The position numbers were made by a program, and so were the translations under genes. From Lacicoccus qingdaonensis (lineage in GTDB: Bacteria; Bacillota; Bacilli; Staphylococcales; Salinicoccaceae): a stretch of 64,000 bases of DNA. Positions within the stretch are counted from its first letter, which is position 1. Each line of letters begins with the position of its first letter. The notes below the pieces were generated by a model. It searched no databases. It had not been told where the DNA came from and was given only the letters and a program-made list of their open reading frames with translations. The DNA lies in contig NZ_FNFY01000001.1 in assembly GCF_900101075.1 (NCBI RefSeq), forward strand, positions 124,001 through 188,000, given 5' to 3'. This document shows, one piece after another, positions 25,587 through 34,414 of this stretch.

Positions 25587-26933
25587 ATGGCTTTTGAAGG
25601 TTTAGGAGAACGACTCCAGGCCACGATGGACCGTGTGAAAAGTAAAGGCAAGGTCACTGAATCGGACGTCAAAGTGATGATGCGCGAAGTGCGTCTTGCA
25701 CTGCTTGAAGCGGACGTCAACTTTAAAGTGGTCAAACAATTTATAAACCAGGTACGCGCGCGCGCACTCGGCAGTGATGTCATGCAGTCACTGACACCCG
25801 GCCAGCAGGTCATAAAAATTGTAAAGGAAGAACTCACGGAACTGATGGGCGGCGAAAATCAAAAGATCAATCTTGCCCAGAAACCGCCGACCGTCATCAT
25901 GATGGTCGGCCTGCAGGGTGCCGGTAAAACGACGACAGCCGGTAAACTCGCGCTGCATCTGAGAAAGAACTTCAATAAAAAACCGATGCTCGTAGCAGGT
26001 GATATATACCGTCCGGCAGCCATCGACCAGCTGGAAACGGTCGGTAAGCAGATCGACGTACCTGTTTTCAACCTTGGAGATAAGGTGAAACCCCAGGAAA
26101 TAGCGACCAAAGCGCTCACTCATGCCAAGGAAGAGCACCTGGACACTGTCATCATCGATACTGCGGGTCGTCTCCATATCGATGAAGATTTAATGAATGA
26201 ACTGAAAGATATCAAGGAAATTTCACAGCCTGATGAAATCATGCTTGTCGTCGACTCGATGACCGGCCAGGATGCTGTCAATGTCGCAGAGTCGTTCAAC
26301 GACCTTCTGGATATTTCCGGTGTCACACTGACGAAACTCGACGGCGACACACGAGGCGGTGCGGCACTGTCCATCCGTTCAGTCACTGAAAAACCGATCA
26401 AATTCATCGGTGTATCGGAGAAGATGGACGGGCTTGAATCCTTCCACCCGGACCGTATGGCACAGAGAATTCTCGGGATGGGCGACATGATGTCCATCAT
26501 CGAGAAAGCACAGTCGAATGTCGATATGGACGAACAGAAGAAGATGGAGCAGAAGATCAAAGATCAGAGCTTCACTTTAGATGACTTCCTCGAGCAGATG
26601 GACCAGGTGAAAACTTTGGGGCCGCTTGATGAACTGCTTAAAATGATGCCCGGCGCGAATAAGATCAAGGGCCTCGATAAGATGCAGATGAGCGGCAAGG
26701 AAATCGACCACGTCCAGGCAATCATCCGTTCAATGACGATGGAAGAGCGTGAAAAGCCTGAGAAACTTAATGCGAGCAGAAAGAAAAGGATCGCAAAAGG
26801 TTCAGGCCGTTCACTTCAGGAAGTGAACCGTCTCCTGAAGCAGTTCAACGATATGAAAAAGATGATGAAACAGATGACGGGCGGCAAAGGCAAGAAGAAA
26901 AATCCATTCGGAAATATGCAGCTGCCGTTTTAA
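25587..26933 (+). CDS. ffh: Signal recognition particle protein Ffh
   Basis: SRP54 GTPase, 448 aa, that binds signal peptides and 4.5S/6S-type SRP RNA. It has the N domain helices, then the G domain with GLQGAGKTTTAGKLA (about 107-121), DTAGR (about 190-194) and TKLDGDTRGG. The methionine-rich M domain (about 300-448) ends in MKKMMKQMTGGKGKKKN. A double GGAGGAG site overlaps the ylxM end. A terminator follows 14 nt after the stop. Confidence 0.98.
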   Translation: MAFEGLGERLQATMDRVKSKGKVTESDVKVMMREVRLALLEADVNFKVVKQFINQVRARALGSDVMQSLTPGQQVIKIVKEELTELMGGENQKINLAQKPPTVIMMVGLQGAGKTTTAGKLALHLRKNFNKKPMLVAGDIYRPAAIDQLETVGKQIDVPVFNLGDKVKPQEIATKALTHAKEEHLDTVIIDTAGRLHIDEDLMNELKDIKEISQPDEIMLVVDSMTGQDAVNVAESFNDLLDISGVTLTKLDGDTRGGAALSIRSVTEKPIKFIGVSEKMDGLESFHPDRMAQRILGMGDMMSIIEKAQSNVDMDEQKKMEQKIKDQSFTLDDFLEQMDQVKTLGPLDELLKMMPGANKIKGLDKMQMSGKEIDHVQAIIRSMTMEEREKPEKLNASRKKRIAKGSGRSLQEVNRLLKQFNDMKKMMKQMTGGKGKKKNPFGNMQLPF

Positions 26934-26947
26934 AATAAAGAAATTCA

Positions 26948-26982
26948 AACTTGTAAAGGGAAAGCTCTTTACAAGTTTTTTA
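26948..26982 (+). terminator. Terminator after ffh
   Basis: AACTTGTAAAG (26948-26958) pairs perfectly with 26967-26977, then a run of T. The 3' arm also contains the -35 hexamer of the rpsP promoter. Confidence 0.88.
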
Positions 26983-26996
26983 TTATCTGATATAGT
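26968..26996 (+). promoter_or_regulatory. Sigma-A promoter for rpsP-khpA, embedded in the ffh terminator
   Basis: TTTACA (26968-26973), 17 bp spacer, TATAGT (26991-26996). The -35 lies in the descending arm of the terminator hairpin. Confidence 0.7.
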
Positions 26997-27034
26997 AGTA
27001 AAAGTGAAATTGAAGATAGAAAGGAGTTATTCAA

Positions 27035-27310
27035 ATGGCTGTAAAATTAAGATTGACACGTATGGGTTCAAAGAGAAATCCTTACTACCGTATTGTAGTT
27101 GCTGATGCAAGAAGTCCAAGAGACGGCCGCATCATCGAGCAGATCGGTTCATACAACCCAGTTTCCAAAGAAGATGAAAACATCACTTTAGATGAAGATA
27201 AAGCAATTCAATGGTTAAGAGACGGTGCCAAACCAAGCGACACGGTTCGCAACATCCTGAGCCGCAAAGGCGTTATGGAAAAATTCCACAACGAAAAACT
27301 TGGGAAATAA
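27035..27310 (+). CDS. rpsP: 30S ribosomal protein S16
   Basis: A 91 aa basic protein with the S16 signature [19 protein letters not shown] at the start and [12 protein letters not shown] (about 31-42). It binds 16S rRNA early in 30S assembly. An AAAGGAG site precedes the ATG. khpA starts 5 nt after the stop, the order seen throughout Firmicutes. Confidence 0.98.
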   Translation: MAVKLRLTRMGSKRNPYYRIVVADARSPRDGRIIEQIGSYNPVSKEDENITLDEDKAIQWLRDGAKPSDTVRNILSRKGVMEKFHNEKLGK

Positions 27311-27315
27311 GCACT

Positions 27316-27543
27316 ATGGAAAATTTATTACAAACAATTCTTAAACCGATGCTTGATCATCCGGAAGATCTGGAGATAACTTTTGAAGAATCAAAGTACA
27401 ATGTTTCTTACAAAATATCAGTCCACAGTGATGACGTCGGACGTGTAATCGGTAAACGTGGCCGTGTAATCAAGGCAATACGTATCATCATGTCCAATAC
27501 GAATCACGACAGTTCCAAGAAAGTGTTTGTTGATGTAGATTAA
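27316..27543 (+). CDS. khpA: KH-domain RNA-binding protein KhpA (YlqC)
   Basis: A 75 aa single KH domain with the GxxG loop in GRVIGKRGRVIKAIR (about 39-53). KhpA forms a heterodimer with KhpB/Jag and binds many RNAs, affecting cell division in streptococci. The open frame extends backward into rpsP, but ATG 27316 fits the family start. No strong ribosome-binding site is visible and translation is probably coupled to rpsP. A terminator follows. Confidence 0.94.
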   Translation: MENLLQTILKPMLDHPEDLEITFEESKYNVSYKISVHSDDVGRVIGKRGRVIKAIRIIMSNTNHDSSKKVFVDVD

Positions 27544-27551
27544 ATTTTGAG

Positions 27552-27582
27552 GACACACCCTTCTGGGGCGTGTCTCTTTTTT
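27552..27582 (+). terminator. Terminator after khpA
   Basis: GACAC-A-CCC (27552-27560) pairs with GGG and GTGTC up to 27574 with a small internal loop, followed by CTTTTTT. Confidence 0.85.
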
Positions 27583-27606
27583 ATGTCCCGGAGACTGTGC
27601 CTCAGT

Positions 27607-27648
27607 GCCTGCTCACCTGATGAGGTTTTTATTGTCAAGTGAGCAGGC
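27607..27648. repeat. Intergenic hairpin repeat, copy 2
   Basis: GCCTGCTCAC (27607-27616) pairs with GTGAGCAGGC (27639-27648). After a C-A mismatch, TG pairs with CA (27618-27619 with 27636-27637). Arms and mismatch match the copy at 3584-3623. Confidence 0.75.
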
Positions 27649-27714
27649 GGTCTTTATTCTGCTGTGCAGTAATCAGCGAAATCTGCCCTGTCTAAACGCC
27701 GCTTATTTTAATGG

Positions 27715-27744
27715 TTGTCCGGCTGTCTGCAACGGGTATATAAT
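27715..27744 (+). promoter_or_regulatory. Sigma-A promoter for rimM-trmD
   Basis: TTGTCC (27715-27720), 18 bp spacer, TATAAT (27739-27744). It predicts a leader of about 70 nt that starts just before the hairpin at 27754. Confidence 0.65.
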
Positions 27745-27749
27745 AGATG

Positions 27750-27820
27750 ATATTGGATCATGAAGGGTGGGCACTGACATGGCCCATCATGAATCCATTA
27801 ATTTTTAAGGTGGTTATAAA
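27750..27820 (+). promoter_or_regulatory. Structured leader of rimM with a possible leader peptide
   Basis: GGATCATGA...TGGGC (27754-27771) pairs with GCCCA-TCATGAATCC (27782-27796) with small bulges. A 9-codon frame (ATG 27779 to TAA 27806-27808, peptide MAHHESINF) lies across it, preceded by AGGGTGG at about 8 nt. Its stop overlaps the rimM ribosome-binding site AAGGTGG. Regulation of rimM-trmD through this leader is a hypothesis. Confidence 0.4.
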
Positions 27821-28315
27821 ATGATTACTATAGGAAGGCTGGTCGGTTTCCACGGTGTCCGCGGAGAAGTGAAGGTTCTCAGTGATTCAGACTTTACGGC
27901 GGAGCGTTTTCAGCCGGGGCAGATCGTTCATATAAAAAATAAAGATCTTACGATAGAGAAATACCGCACGCATAAAAATTTTCATCTTTTGACTTTTGAA
28001 GGGGTCACGAACATCAACGATGTCGAGGGTTTGAAGGATGAAGATGTGCTGCAGGATGCAGAGAGTGTGGAACTGATGCTTGAAGAGGGTGAGTTTCACT
28101 TCAGTGAAATCATCGGTCTTGCCGTATTTACTGATGACGGAAAAGCGCTCGGGCATGTGACGGATATTTTCCAGACGGGGGCGAATGATGTGTGGGCGGT
28201 CCGTGATGACAATAATAAGGAATATATGATTCCATATATTGAGGATGTCGTAACGGAGATCGATCTGGAGAATGAGAAAATAATCATTACACCGATGGAA
28301 GGATTGTTGGAATGA
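27821..28315 (+). CDS. rimM: 16S rRNA processing/30S maturation factor RimM
   Basis: Assists maturation of the 30S head near S19. The 164 aa protein has the N-terminal beta-barrel starting [19 protein letters not shown] (about 3-21) and the PRC-barrel C-terminal half with [20 protein letters not shown] (about 125-144). AAGGTGG lies 7 nt before the ATG. Its stop overlaps the trmD start (ATGA). It is preceded by its own promoter and a structured leader. Confidence 0.96.
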   Translation: MITIGRLVGFHGVRGEVKVLSDSDFTAERFQPGQIVHIKNKDLTIEKYRTHKNFHLLTFEGVTNINDVEGLKDEDVLQDAESVELMLEEGEFHFSEIIGLAVFTDDGKALGHVTDIFQTGANDVWAVRDDNNKEYMIPYIEDVVTEIDLENEKIIITPMEGLLE

Positions 28316-28977
28316 ATATCCATTACTTGACTTTGTTCCCGGAAATGTACGACGGGGTGTTGAACACCTCTATTTTAAAACGGGCAAAAGATAAAGGTAT
28401 CGTTGATTATAATCTGATAGATTTCCGGGATTACTCCGAGGATAAGCACAACAAGGTGGATGATTATCCATATGGCGGCGGTGCGGGGATGGTTTTGAAG
28501 CCGGAACCGATTTTCAACGCGATGGATGCACTGGAAGTTGAAAATCCACGGGTGATACTGTTATGTCCTCAGGGTGCACCGTTCGATCAGAAGATGGCTG
28601 AAGATTTGAGTAAGGAAGAGAATATCGTCTTCATATGCGGACATTATGAAGGTTATGACGAGCGCATCCGCACACTGGTGACAGATGAAGTATCCATAGG
28701 TGACTATGTACTGACCGGCGGCGAGCTTGCAAGTATGACGATGACGGATGCGATTGTACGGCTCATACCGAACGTCATCAGCAATCAGGAAAGTCATGAA
28801 CAGGACTCATTTTCCACAGGCATGCTTGAACATCCGCACTACACACGCCCCAGGGAATACCGCGGAATGAAAGTGCCGGAAGTGCTTTTGAACGGGGACC
28901 ATAAGAAGATAGACGAGTGGCGCTACAATGAAAGTTTGAAACGGACCAGGGAGCGCCGTCCGGATTTATTGGACTAA
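28312..28977 (+). CDS. trmD: tRNA (guanine-37-N1)-methyltransferase TrmD, short C-terminus
   Basis: Methylates G37 of tRNAs reading CNN codons, preventing +1 frameshifts. The 221 aa protein has the trefoil-knot methyltransferase motifs [15 protein letters not shown] (about 57-71), [12 protein letters not shown] (about 107-118) and [11 protein letters not shown] (about 128-138). TRPREYRG (about 176-183) is at the linker. The catalytic core looks complete, but the protein ends RRPDLLD, about 20 residues before the end of S. aureus TrmD, so the last helix is missing. No remnant of it is seen in other frames. Translation is coupled to rimM. Confidence 0.95.
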   Translation: MNIHYLTLFPEMYDGVLNTSILKRAKDKGIVDYNLIDFRDYSEDKHNKVDDYPYGGGAGMVLKPEPIFNAMDALEVENPRVILLCPQGAPFDQKMAEDLSKEENIVFICGHYEGYDERIRTLVTDEVSIGDYVLTGGELASMTMTDAIVRLIPNVISNQESHEQDSFSTGMLEHPHYTRPREYRGMKVPEVLLNGDHKKIDEWRYNESLKRTRERRPDLLD

Positions 28978-29000
28978 AACTTTTATATGAATAAAAGATA

Positions 29001-29029
29001 TTGAAAGTCCACCATGTATATGGTAATAT
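29001..29029 (+). promoter_or_regulatory. Sigma-A promoter for rplS
   Basis: TTGAAA (29001-29006), 17 bp spacer, TAATAT (29024-29029). It starts 24 nt after the trmD stop, giving rplS its own transcript. Confidence 0.78.
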
Positions 29030-29035
29030 TATACG

Positions 29036-29107
29036 AGTGTTCAGACACTAATCACAACTATCCGCTGCTATGATTGGCAAGAAAGTTGGAAGAAGGAGAA
29101 GATATTA
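29036..29107 (+). ncRNA. Candidate ribosomal protein L19 leader
   Basis: The roughly 70 nt leader of rplS contains a short GTGT/ACAC hairpin (29038-29048) and two interleaved 5 bp pairings: AATCA 29050-29054 with TGATT 29071-29075, and CAACT 29055-29059 with AGTTG 29084-29088, which would make a pseudoknot. A conserved L19 leader is known before rplS in low-GC Gram-positives. I have not checked this against a covariance model. Confidence 0.55.
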
Positions 29108-29455
29108 ATGTCACAACAATTGATTAATGATTTGACGAAAGAGCAGCTTAAAACAGATCTGCCGGAATTCAAACCCGGAGATACTGTAAAAGTTCACGTA
29201 CGTATCATCGAGGGCAGCCGTGAAAGAATCCAGGTCTTTGAAGGTGTAGTCATCAAAAGACGCGGCGGCGGCATTTCCGAAACGTTTACAGTACGTAAAA
29301 TCTCATACGGTGTCGGTGTAGAGCGTACATTCCCTGTACACACGCCAAAAATTGAGAAAATAGATGTTACTCGTCGTGGACGTGTACGTCGTGCGAAACT
29401 TTACTACCTGCGCAGTCTGCGTGGTAAAGCAGCCCGTATCAGAGAAATCAGATAA
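29108..29455 (+). CDS. rplS: 50S ribosomal protein L19
   Basis: A 115 aa basic protein at the 30S-50S interface. It has the L19 pattern [20 protein letters not shown] (about 21-40), [15 protein letters not shown] and the end [16 protein letters not shown]. An AAGGAGAAG site precedes the ATG. It has its own promoter and a structured leader. A strong terminator follows. Confidence 0.98.
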   Translation: MSQQLINDLTKEQLKTDLPEFKPGDTVKVHVRIIEGSRERIQVFEGVVIKRRGGGISETFTVRKISYGVGVERTFPVHTPKIEKIDVTRRGRVRRAKLYYLRSLRGKAARIREIR

Positions 29456-29462
29456 TTCGATG

Positions 29463-29503
29463 AAAACTCGGACATCACAACTTGATGTCCGAGTTTTTAT
29501 TTT
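29463..29503 (+). terminator. Terminator after rplS
   Basis: A 14 bp perfect stem (29463-29476 with 29483-29496), 6 nt loop and a T-rich tail. Confidence 0.92.
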
Positions 29504-29561
29504 GGTATGATTGTCTGGATGAAGATCAATATAAAAATATCATGACAGTGAGGGAAAATCT

Positions 29562-30431
29562 GTGAGCATAAACTGGTTTCCGGGCCATATGGCCAAAGCA
29601 AGAAGAGAAGTTGAAGAAAATTTAAAGAAGATAGATGTCATCATAGAAATTCTGGATGCGAGAATTCCTCATGCCAGCCATAATCCGATGATGGACGAGA
29701 TCACACAGCATAAGCCGCGTGTCGTTGTCCTGAACAAGATGGATATGGCAGACGAGAGTGAAACGGACCGCTGGATCAGCCATTTCAAGTCACAGGGCAA
29801 GTATCCTGTTGCGATCAACGGCCGCAGTCACCAGATCATTTCGAAAATTGAGCCGCTGGCCGCTGAAGCGACTAAAGAGATTTTTGAAAAGATGGAGAGA
29901 AAAGGGATAAATAAAAGAGCGATCAGAGCGATGATCATCGGTATTCCGAATGTCGGCAAATCGACGGTCATCAATAATATCGCAAAAAGAAAAATCGCCA
30001 AAACCGGCAATACACCGGGGGTGACAAAGGCGCAGCAGTGGATAAAAGCGGGGAAAAACATGGAGCTTCTCGATACGCCGGGGATACTGTGGCCGAAATT
30101 CGAAGACGACACGGTCGGCAAGAAACTGTCTTTGACGGGTGCGATCAAAGATTCGGTCGTGCCGCTGGATGAAGTGGCTATTTTCGGGCTCGATTTCCTA
30201 CAACAGCATCACCTCCAGGATTTGAACAGATTTTATAATATATCAGTCGATGAAGAGAGCGGTGTCATCGAGCTTTACGATGCCATCGGCAAAAGCCGCG
30301 GTCTTAAGATGAGTGGCAACGAAATCAATTATGAAGCCGTGACTGAGAAAGTCATCTACGACATCAGAAATGCCAAGATCGGCAGATATACATTGGATAA
30401 AGTGAGCGACTTCGATGGCGACGATCAGTGA
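29562..30431 (+). CDS. rbgA: Ribosome biogenesis GTPase RbgA (YlqF)
   Basis: Circularly permuted GTPase needed for late 50S assembly (L16 incorporation). The 289 aa protein starts at GTG 29562, with GAGGG 7 nt upstream. The order of G motifs is NKMD (G4, about 66-69), then [12 protein letters not shown] (G1, about 127-138) and DTPGILWP (G3, about 172-179). A C-terminal ANTAR-like region follows. Its last 17 nt overlap rnhB, the usual partner in Firmicutes. Confidence 0.96.
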   Translation: MSINWFPGHMAKARREVEENLKKIDVIIEILDARIPHASHNPMMDEITQHKPRVVVLNKMDMADESETDRWISHFKSQGKYPVAINGRSHQIISKIEPLAAEATKEIFEKMERKGINKRAIRAMIIGIPNVGKSTVINNIAKRKIAKTGNTPGVTKAQQWIKAGKNMELLDTPGILWPKFEDDTVGKKLSLTGAIKDSVVPLDEVAIFGLDFLQQHHLQDLNRFYNISVDEESGVIELYDAIGKSRGLKMSGNEINYEAVTEKVIYDIRNAKIGRYTLDKVSDFDGDDQ

Positions 30432-31182
30432 AGTAACGAAAGAAATCAAACTGATTGAATCTCTCGAGGCACTGGAATCATGCCCGCATCACAAAGATGA
30501 GCGGGCAGGTGTCCAAAAAGCATTGCTGCAGCACAGAAACCGCCTTGAAAAACAGGCGCTACTGCTGGAAAAGTACGAATACATGATGAGATATGAAAAT
30601 GAACATCCGGGAAAGGTTGTCGCTGGCATCGATGAGGCGGGACGCGGCCCGATAGCAGGTGAAGTTGTTGCCGCAGCAGTGATTCTGCCGGATGATTTCA
30701 AACTCCCGGGTCTCGATGATTCAAAGAAGCTGTCGGTGAAAAAGCGTCTGGAGTTCCGTGAATTCATCATGGCACATGCGGATTACGGCATCGGTATCGC
30801 CACATCAGAGGAAATTGATGAATATAATATTTATCAGGCGGCAAAAATCGCAATGAACCGTGCACTGGAAAATCTGACAGAGCAGCCGGATCATCTCCTA
30901 ATCGATGCGATGACACTGGATACGGATATAGAACAGACATCCATCATCAAAGGGGATGCGAATTCCAACTCGATTGCTGCGGCAAGCGTGCTTGCAAAAA
31001 CAACTCGTGATATGATGATGGATAGTTATAGTAAAGAGTTCCCCGGCTATGATTTTGAGAACAATAAAGGCTACGGGACGAGGAAACATCTCGACGGCAT
31101 AGAGAATTTCGGTGTCACAAAGATACATCGGAAGACTTTTGAGCCGGTGAAAAGTAAAATTAATCAGAAAACATTGTTTTGA
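30415..31182 (+). CDS. rnhB: Ribonuclease HII
   Basis: Removes RNA from RNA-DNA hybrids and single ribonucleotides from DNA. The 255 aa protein has a helical N-terminal extension (about 1-68) typical of Firmicutes, then the catalytic domain with [16 protein letters not shown] (about 69-84, Asp and Glu ligands), DDSKKLS (about 103-109) and LLIDAMTL (Asp, about 161-168). The start overlaps rbgA by 17 nt and has a weak GAGCGA site, so expression is probably coupled. It ends [10 protein letters not shown]. Confidence 0.96.
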   Translation: MATISEVTKEIKLIESLEALESCPHHKDERAGVQKALLQHRNRLEKQALLLEKYEYMMRYENEHPGKVVAGIDEAGRGPIAGEVVAAAVILPDDFKLPGLDDSKKLSVKKRLEFREFIMAHADYGIGIATSEEIDEYNIYQAAKIAMNRALENLTEQPDHLLIDAMTLDTDIEQTSIIKGDANSNSIAAASVLAKTTRDMMMDSYSKEFPGYDFENNKGYGTRKHLDGIENFGVTKIHRKTFEPVKSKINQKTLF

Positions 31183-31185
31183 CAG

Positions 31186-31214
31186 TTTACTTTAATATTT
31201 ACCTTTTCTATAAT
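31186..31214 (+). promoter_or_regulatory. Probable sigma-A promoter for sucCD
   Basis: TTTACT (31186-31191), 17 bp spacer, TATAAT (31209-31214), immediately after rnhB. A better -35 hexamer, TTGACA at 31179-31184, is at the wrong spacing. No catabolite (cre) site was recognised. Confidence 0.6.
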
Positions 31215-31252
31215 TGAAGTGTAAGGATTATAATTATCTTAGGAGGAAGAAC

Positions 31253-32422
31253 ATGAATATTCATGAGTATCAAGGGAAAGAAATTTTTCGCTCTATGGGT
31301 GTAAACGTTCCAACAGGCAGCGTTGCATACACACCTGAAGAGGCTGTGAAGGCAGCAAAAGAGCTCGACACGGATGTCTATGTTGTCAAAGCTCAAATTC
31401 ATGCCGGCGGCAGAGGTAAAGCCGGAGGGGTTAAAATTGCCAAAACCATCGATGAAGTAAAAGAGTACGCCAAAGAACTGCTTGGAAAAGTATTGGTGAC
31501 TCCCCAGACAGGACCTGAAGGCAAAGAAGTTAAAAGACTGCTTGTCGAAGAAGGCTGCGATATTCAAAGTGAATATTATATCGGTTTTGTCATCGACCGC
31601 GCAACTGACAGAATAGTTCTTATGGGCTCTGAAGAGGGTGGAACTGAAATTGAGGAAGTTGCGGCAACCAATCCTGAGAAAATATTTAAAGAGGTCGTTG
31701 ATCCAGTTATCGGCTTGATGCCCTACCAGGCAAAACGACTGGCATTCAATATCAACATACCTAAAGAGTCTGTCAACAAAGCAGCAAAATTGATGCTTTC
31801 CCTTTACAACGTCTTCGTTGAAAAAGATGCTTCCATTATCGAGATCAACCCGCTTGTCACAACAGGTGAAGGCGAAGTACTCGCTCTTGATGCGAAGGTG
31901 AACTTCGATGAAAACGCATTGTTCAGACAGAAAGATGTTGTTGAACTGCGTGACCTGGACGAAGAAGATCCAAAAGAGATCCAGGCTTCCAAATATGATC
32001 TGTCATACGTTGCACTGGACGGCAACATCGGCTGTATGGTTAACGGTGCCGGCCTTGCAATGGCAACGATGGACACAATCAACCACTTCGGCGGAAAACC
32101 GGCGAACTTCCTTGACGTAGGGGGCGGCGCGACTGCTGAAAAGGTTACGGAAGCATTCAAAATCATCCTTGGTGATGAGGGCGTTAAAGGTATTTTCGTC
32201 AACATCTTCGGCGGTATCATGAAATGTGACATCATTGCACAGGGTGTCGTGGAAGCTGTTGAAAACGTAGGACTTGAAATTCCATTGGTCGTACGTCTTG
32301 AAGGTACAAACGTCGACGAAGGTAAAAAGATCCTGAAAGATTCAGGTCTTGATATCACTCCCGCGACAACAATGGCTGAAGGCGCTCAAAAGATTATTGC
32401 GGCAGTAGAAGAAAATAAATAA
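31253..32422 (+). CDS. sucC: Succinyl-CoA synthetase, ADP-forming, beta subunit
   Basis: TCA-cycle enzyme that makes ATP from succinyl-CoA. The 389 aa protein has the ATP-grasp start [34 protein letters not shown] (about 43-59) and the C-terminal [18 protein letters not shown] (about 257-274) and [13 protein letters not shown] segments. ATG 31253 with the AGGAGG site is chosen over a 13-codon longer frame. The alpha subunit gene follows after 21 nt. Confidence 0.97.
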   Translation: MNIHEYQGKEIFRSMGVNVPTGSVAYTPEEAVKAAKELDTDVYVVKAQIHAGGRGKAGGVKIAKTIDEVKEYAKELLGKVLVTPQTGPEGKEVKRLLVEEGCDIQSEYYIGFVIDRATDRIVLMGSEEGGTEIEEVAATNPEKIFKEVVDPVIGLMPYQAKRLAFNINIPKESVNKAAKLMLSLYNVFVEKDASIIEINPLVTTGEGEVLALDAKVNFDENALFRQKDVVELRDLDEEDPKEIQASKYDLSYVALDGNIGCMVNGAGLAMATMDTINHFGGKPANFLDVGGGATAEKVTEAFKIILGDEGVKGIFVNIFGGIMKCDIIAQGVVEAVENVGLEIPLVVRLEGTNVDEGKKILKDSGLDITPATTMAEGAQKIIAAVEENK

Positions 32423-32443
32423 AATTTAACGGAGGAATTCACT

Positions 32444-33352
32444 GTGGGTGTTTTTATTGATAAAGATACGAAAGTATTAGTACAAGGTATCACAGGCTCG
32501 ACTGCACTATTCCATACAGAGCAGATGCTTGAATATGGCACTAAAATTGTGGCAGGTGTCACACCTGGTAAAGGCGGCCAGGAAGTCGAGGGCGTTCCTG
32601 TGTTCAATACAGTAGAAGAAGCTAAAAAAGAAACTGGTGCAACAGTATCAGTAATCTATGTCCCTGCACCGTTCGCAGCAGATGCTATCATCGAAAGTGC
32701 GGAGGCAGAGCTGGATCTTGTCATCTGTATTACAGAGCATATTCCTGTAATAGACATGGTTAAAGTTAAACGTTATTTAGAAGGCAAGAAGACACGTCTT
32801 GTCGGCCCTAACTGTCCGGGTGTCATCACCGCTGATGAGTGTAAGATCGGTATCATGCCGGGATATATTCACAAAAAAGGCCACGTCGGTGTAGTCAGCC
32901 GTTCAGGTACATTGACTTATGAAGCGGTTCATCAGCTGACGCAGGCCGGAATCGGCCAGACAACAGCTGTCGGTATCGGCGGAGACCCGGTAAACGGCAC
33001 GGACTTCATCGATGCGCTTAAAGCATTCAACGAAGATCCTGAAACTGAAGCGGTCGTCATGATTGGTGAAATCGGCGGTACTGCAGAAGAAGAAGCGGCT
33101 GAGTGGGTCAAGGAAAACATGACCAAGCCGGTAGTAGGATTCATCGGCGGCGTGACTGCACCTCCGGGGAAACGCATGGGCCATGCCGGTGCGATCATCT
33201 CAGGCGGTAAAGGTACAGCGGATGAAAAAATCAAAACAATGAACGAATGCGGTATTGAAACTTCGGATACACCGTCAGAAATCGGTGAAACTCTGATCAA
33301 CCGTATCAAAAAAGAAGATGGCCTTTATGAAAAATGCCTGACTGTAAAATAA
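32444..33352 (+). CDS. sucD: Succinyl-CoA synthetase alpha subunit
   Basis: The 302 aa subunit binds CoA and carries the phosphohistidine. CoA loop [12 protein letters not shown] (about 17-28), [20 protein letters not shown] (about 122-141) and the active histidine in [16 protein letters not shown] (about 245-260) are present. It starts at GTG 32444 with GGAGG 9 nt upstream. It is co-transcribed with sucC and ends before a terminator. Confidence 0.97.
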   Translation: MGVFIDKDTKVLVQGITGSTALFHTEQMLEYGTKIVAGVTPGKGGQEVEGVPVFNTVEEAKKETGATVSVIYVPAPFAADAIIESAEAELDLVICITEHIPVIDMVKVKRYLEGKKTRLVGPNCPGVITADECKIGIMPGYIHKKGHVGVVSRSGTLTYEAVHQLTQAGIGQTTAVGIGGDPVNGTDFIDALKAFNEDPETEAVVMIGEIGGTAEEEAAEWVKENMTKPVVGFIGGVTAPPGKRMGHAGAIISGGKGTADEKIKTMNECGIETSDTPSEIGETLINRIKKEDGLYEKCLTVK

Positions 33353-33383
33353 ACTTCATATTCTCATATATATGATTGAAAAT

Positions 33384-33420
33384 AGTGCTGTTCCATTAGG
33401 GGGACAGCACTATTTTTGTC
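33384..33420 (+). terminator. Terminator after sucD
   Basis: AGTGCTGT-TCC (33384-33394) pairs with 33401-33411, then a run of T with one G. The loop is about 6 nt. Confidence 0.88.
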
Positions 33421-33509
33421 TTTATTTACCAATTTTTGAATTGATAATGTAAAATATAAAACCGGATTTTTGACATATAATTAAAGTTATCATATAAAGA
33501 GGTGATGAC

Positions 33510-34307
33510 TTGAACTTTTTAGCGCTGTCATATGCAGGAATAACTGTGCAGGAATACCAGGCAATAAAAAATAGCCCGCCTGAATTCAGACTGCCCGAGA
33601 AAATACAGACTAAACTTTCGGCGGCCTGCAGGCTGAATATGAAGCAGATCATGATGCAGCTTGCAGATAAGAATATTACATACATGACCATCGATGATAA
33701 GGATTATCCGGCACTGCTGAAAGAAATACACGACCCGCCGTATATACTTTATCTGAAAGGCGACAGAAGTTTATTGAACAGACCGATGCTTGGAATTGTC
33801 GGCAGCCGTAAAGCGACGAGGTACACATCTGAATCTCTGGCGGATATCATTCCCGAATTAAAAAATATATGTGTCGTTTCCGGTCTTGCATACGGAGCGG
33901 ATGAAATCGCACATAAATTATGCCTTTCCAGTGAAGTATCCACGGCAGGGGTTCTCGCTTTCGGTCATGATCTGCATTATCCAAAATCTACATATAGTAT
34001 ACGGGCACGGATGGAACAGAAGGGTCTGACAATCAGTGAATATCCGCCGCACGCTTCAATAGAGAAATGGCGTTTTATCGCACGAAACCGTATCATAGCC
34101 GGCTTATCCCGTGGTATTCTCGTGACGGAGGCAGAAGAGAAAAGCGGCAGCCTGATCACTTTGGAAATGGCCATGAACGAAAACCGGAACACATACTGTC
34201 TGCCGGGAAATATCACATCACTGCTGTCAAAAGGGACCAATGCACGGCTGCAGGAAGGTGCCGAAATGGTACTCAGAAGCGAGGACATTATGAAGGATTA
34301 TTTTTAG
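33510..34307 (+). CDS. dprA: DNA processing protein DprA (Smf)
   Basis: Loads RecA on incoming single-stranded DNA during transformation; also found in species not known to be competent. The 265 aa protein has the Rossmann core with LGIVGSRKATRY (about 92-103), SGLAYGADEIAH (about 122-133) and FIARNRIIAGLSRGILVTEA (about 188-207). It is a little shorter than usual and lacks the winged-helix C-terminal DML1-like domain, as do other staphylococcal forms. It starts at TTG 33510, 7 nt after AGAGG; the ATG at 33505 is out of frame. Confidence 0.94.
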   Translation: MNFLALSYAGITVQEYQAIKNSPPEFRLPEKIQTKLSAACRLNMKQIMMQLADKNITYMTIDDKDYPALLKEIHDPPYILYLKGDRSLLNRPMLGIVGSRKATRYTSESLADIIPELKNICVVSGLAYGADEIAHKLCLSSEVSTAGVLAFGHDLHYPKSTYSIRARMEQKGLTISEYPPHASIEKWRFIARNRIIAGLSRGILVTEAEEKSGSLITLEMAMNENRNTYCLPGNITSLLSKGTNARLQEGAEMVLRSEDIMKDYF

Positions 34308-34414
34308 AAATTTTCAGTATTTGGCAGCCGTGGATAATATTAAAGAGTTGACAAAAGAAATGATTGCAATTAGTATTTGATTTTGAAACTACAACCGAAG
34401 GAGGCAAACGCATC

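Noticed and set aside
34305-34325. CodY-box-like AATTTTCAG sequence between dprA and topA
   Set aside because: Only about 11 of 15 positions fit the consensus and it is not next to a convincing promoter.
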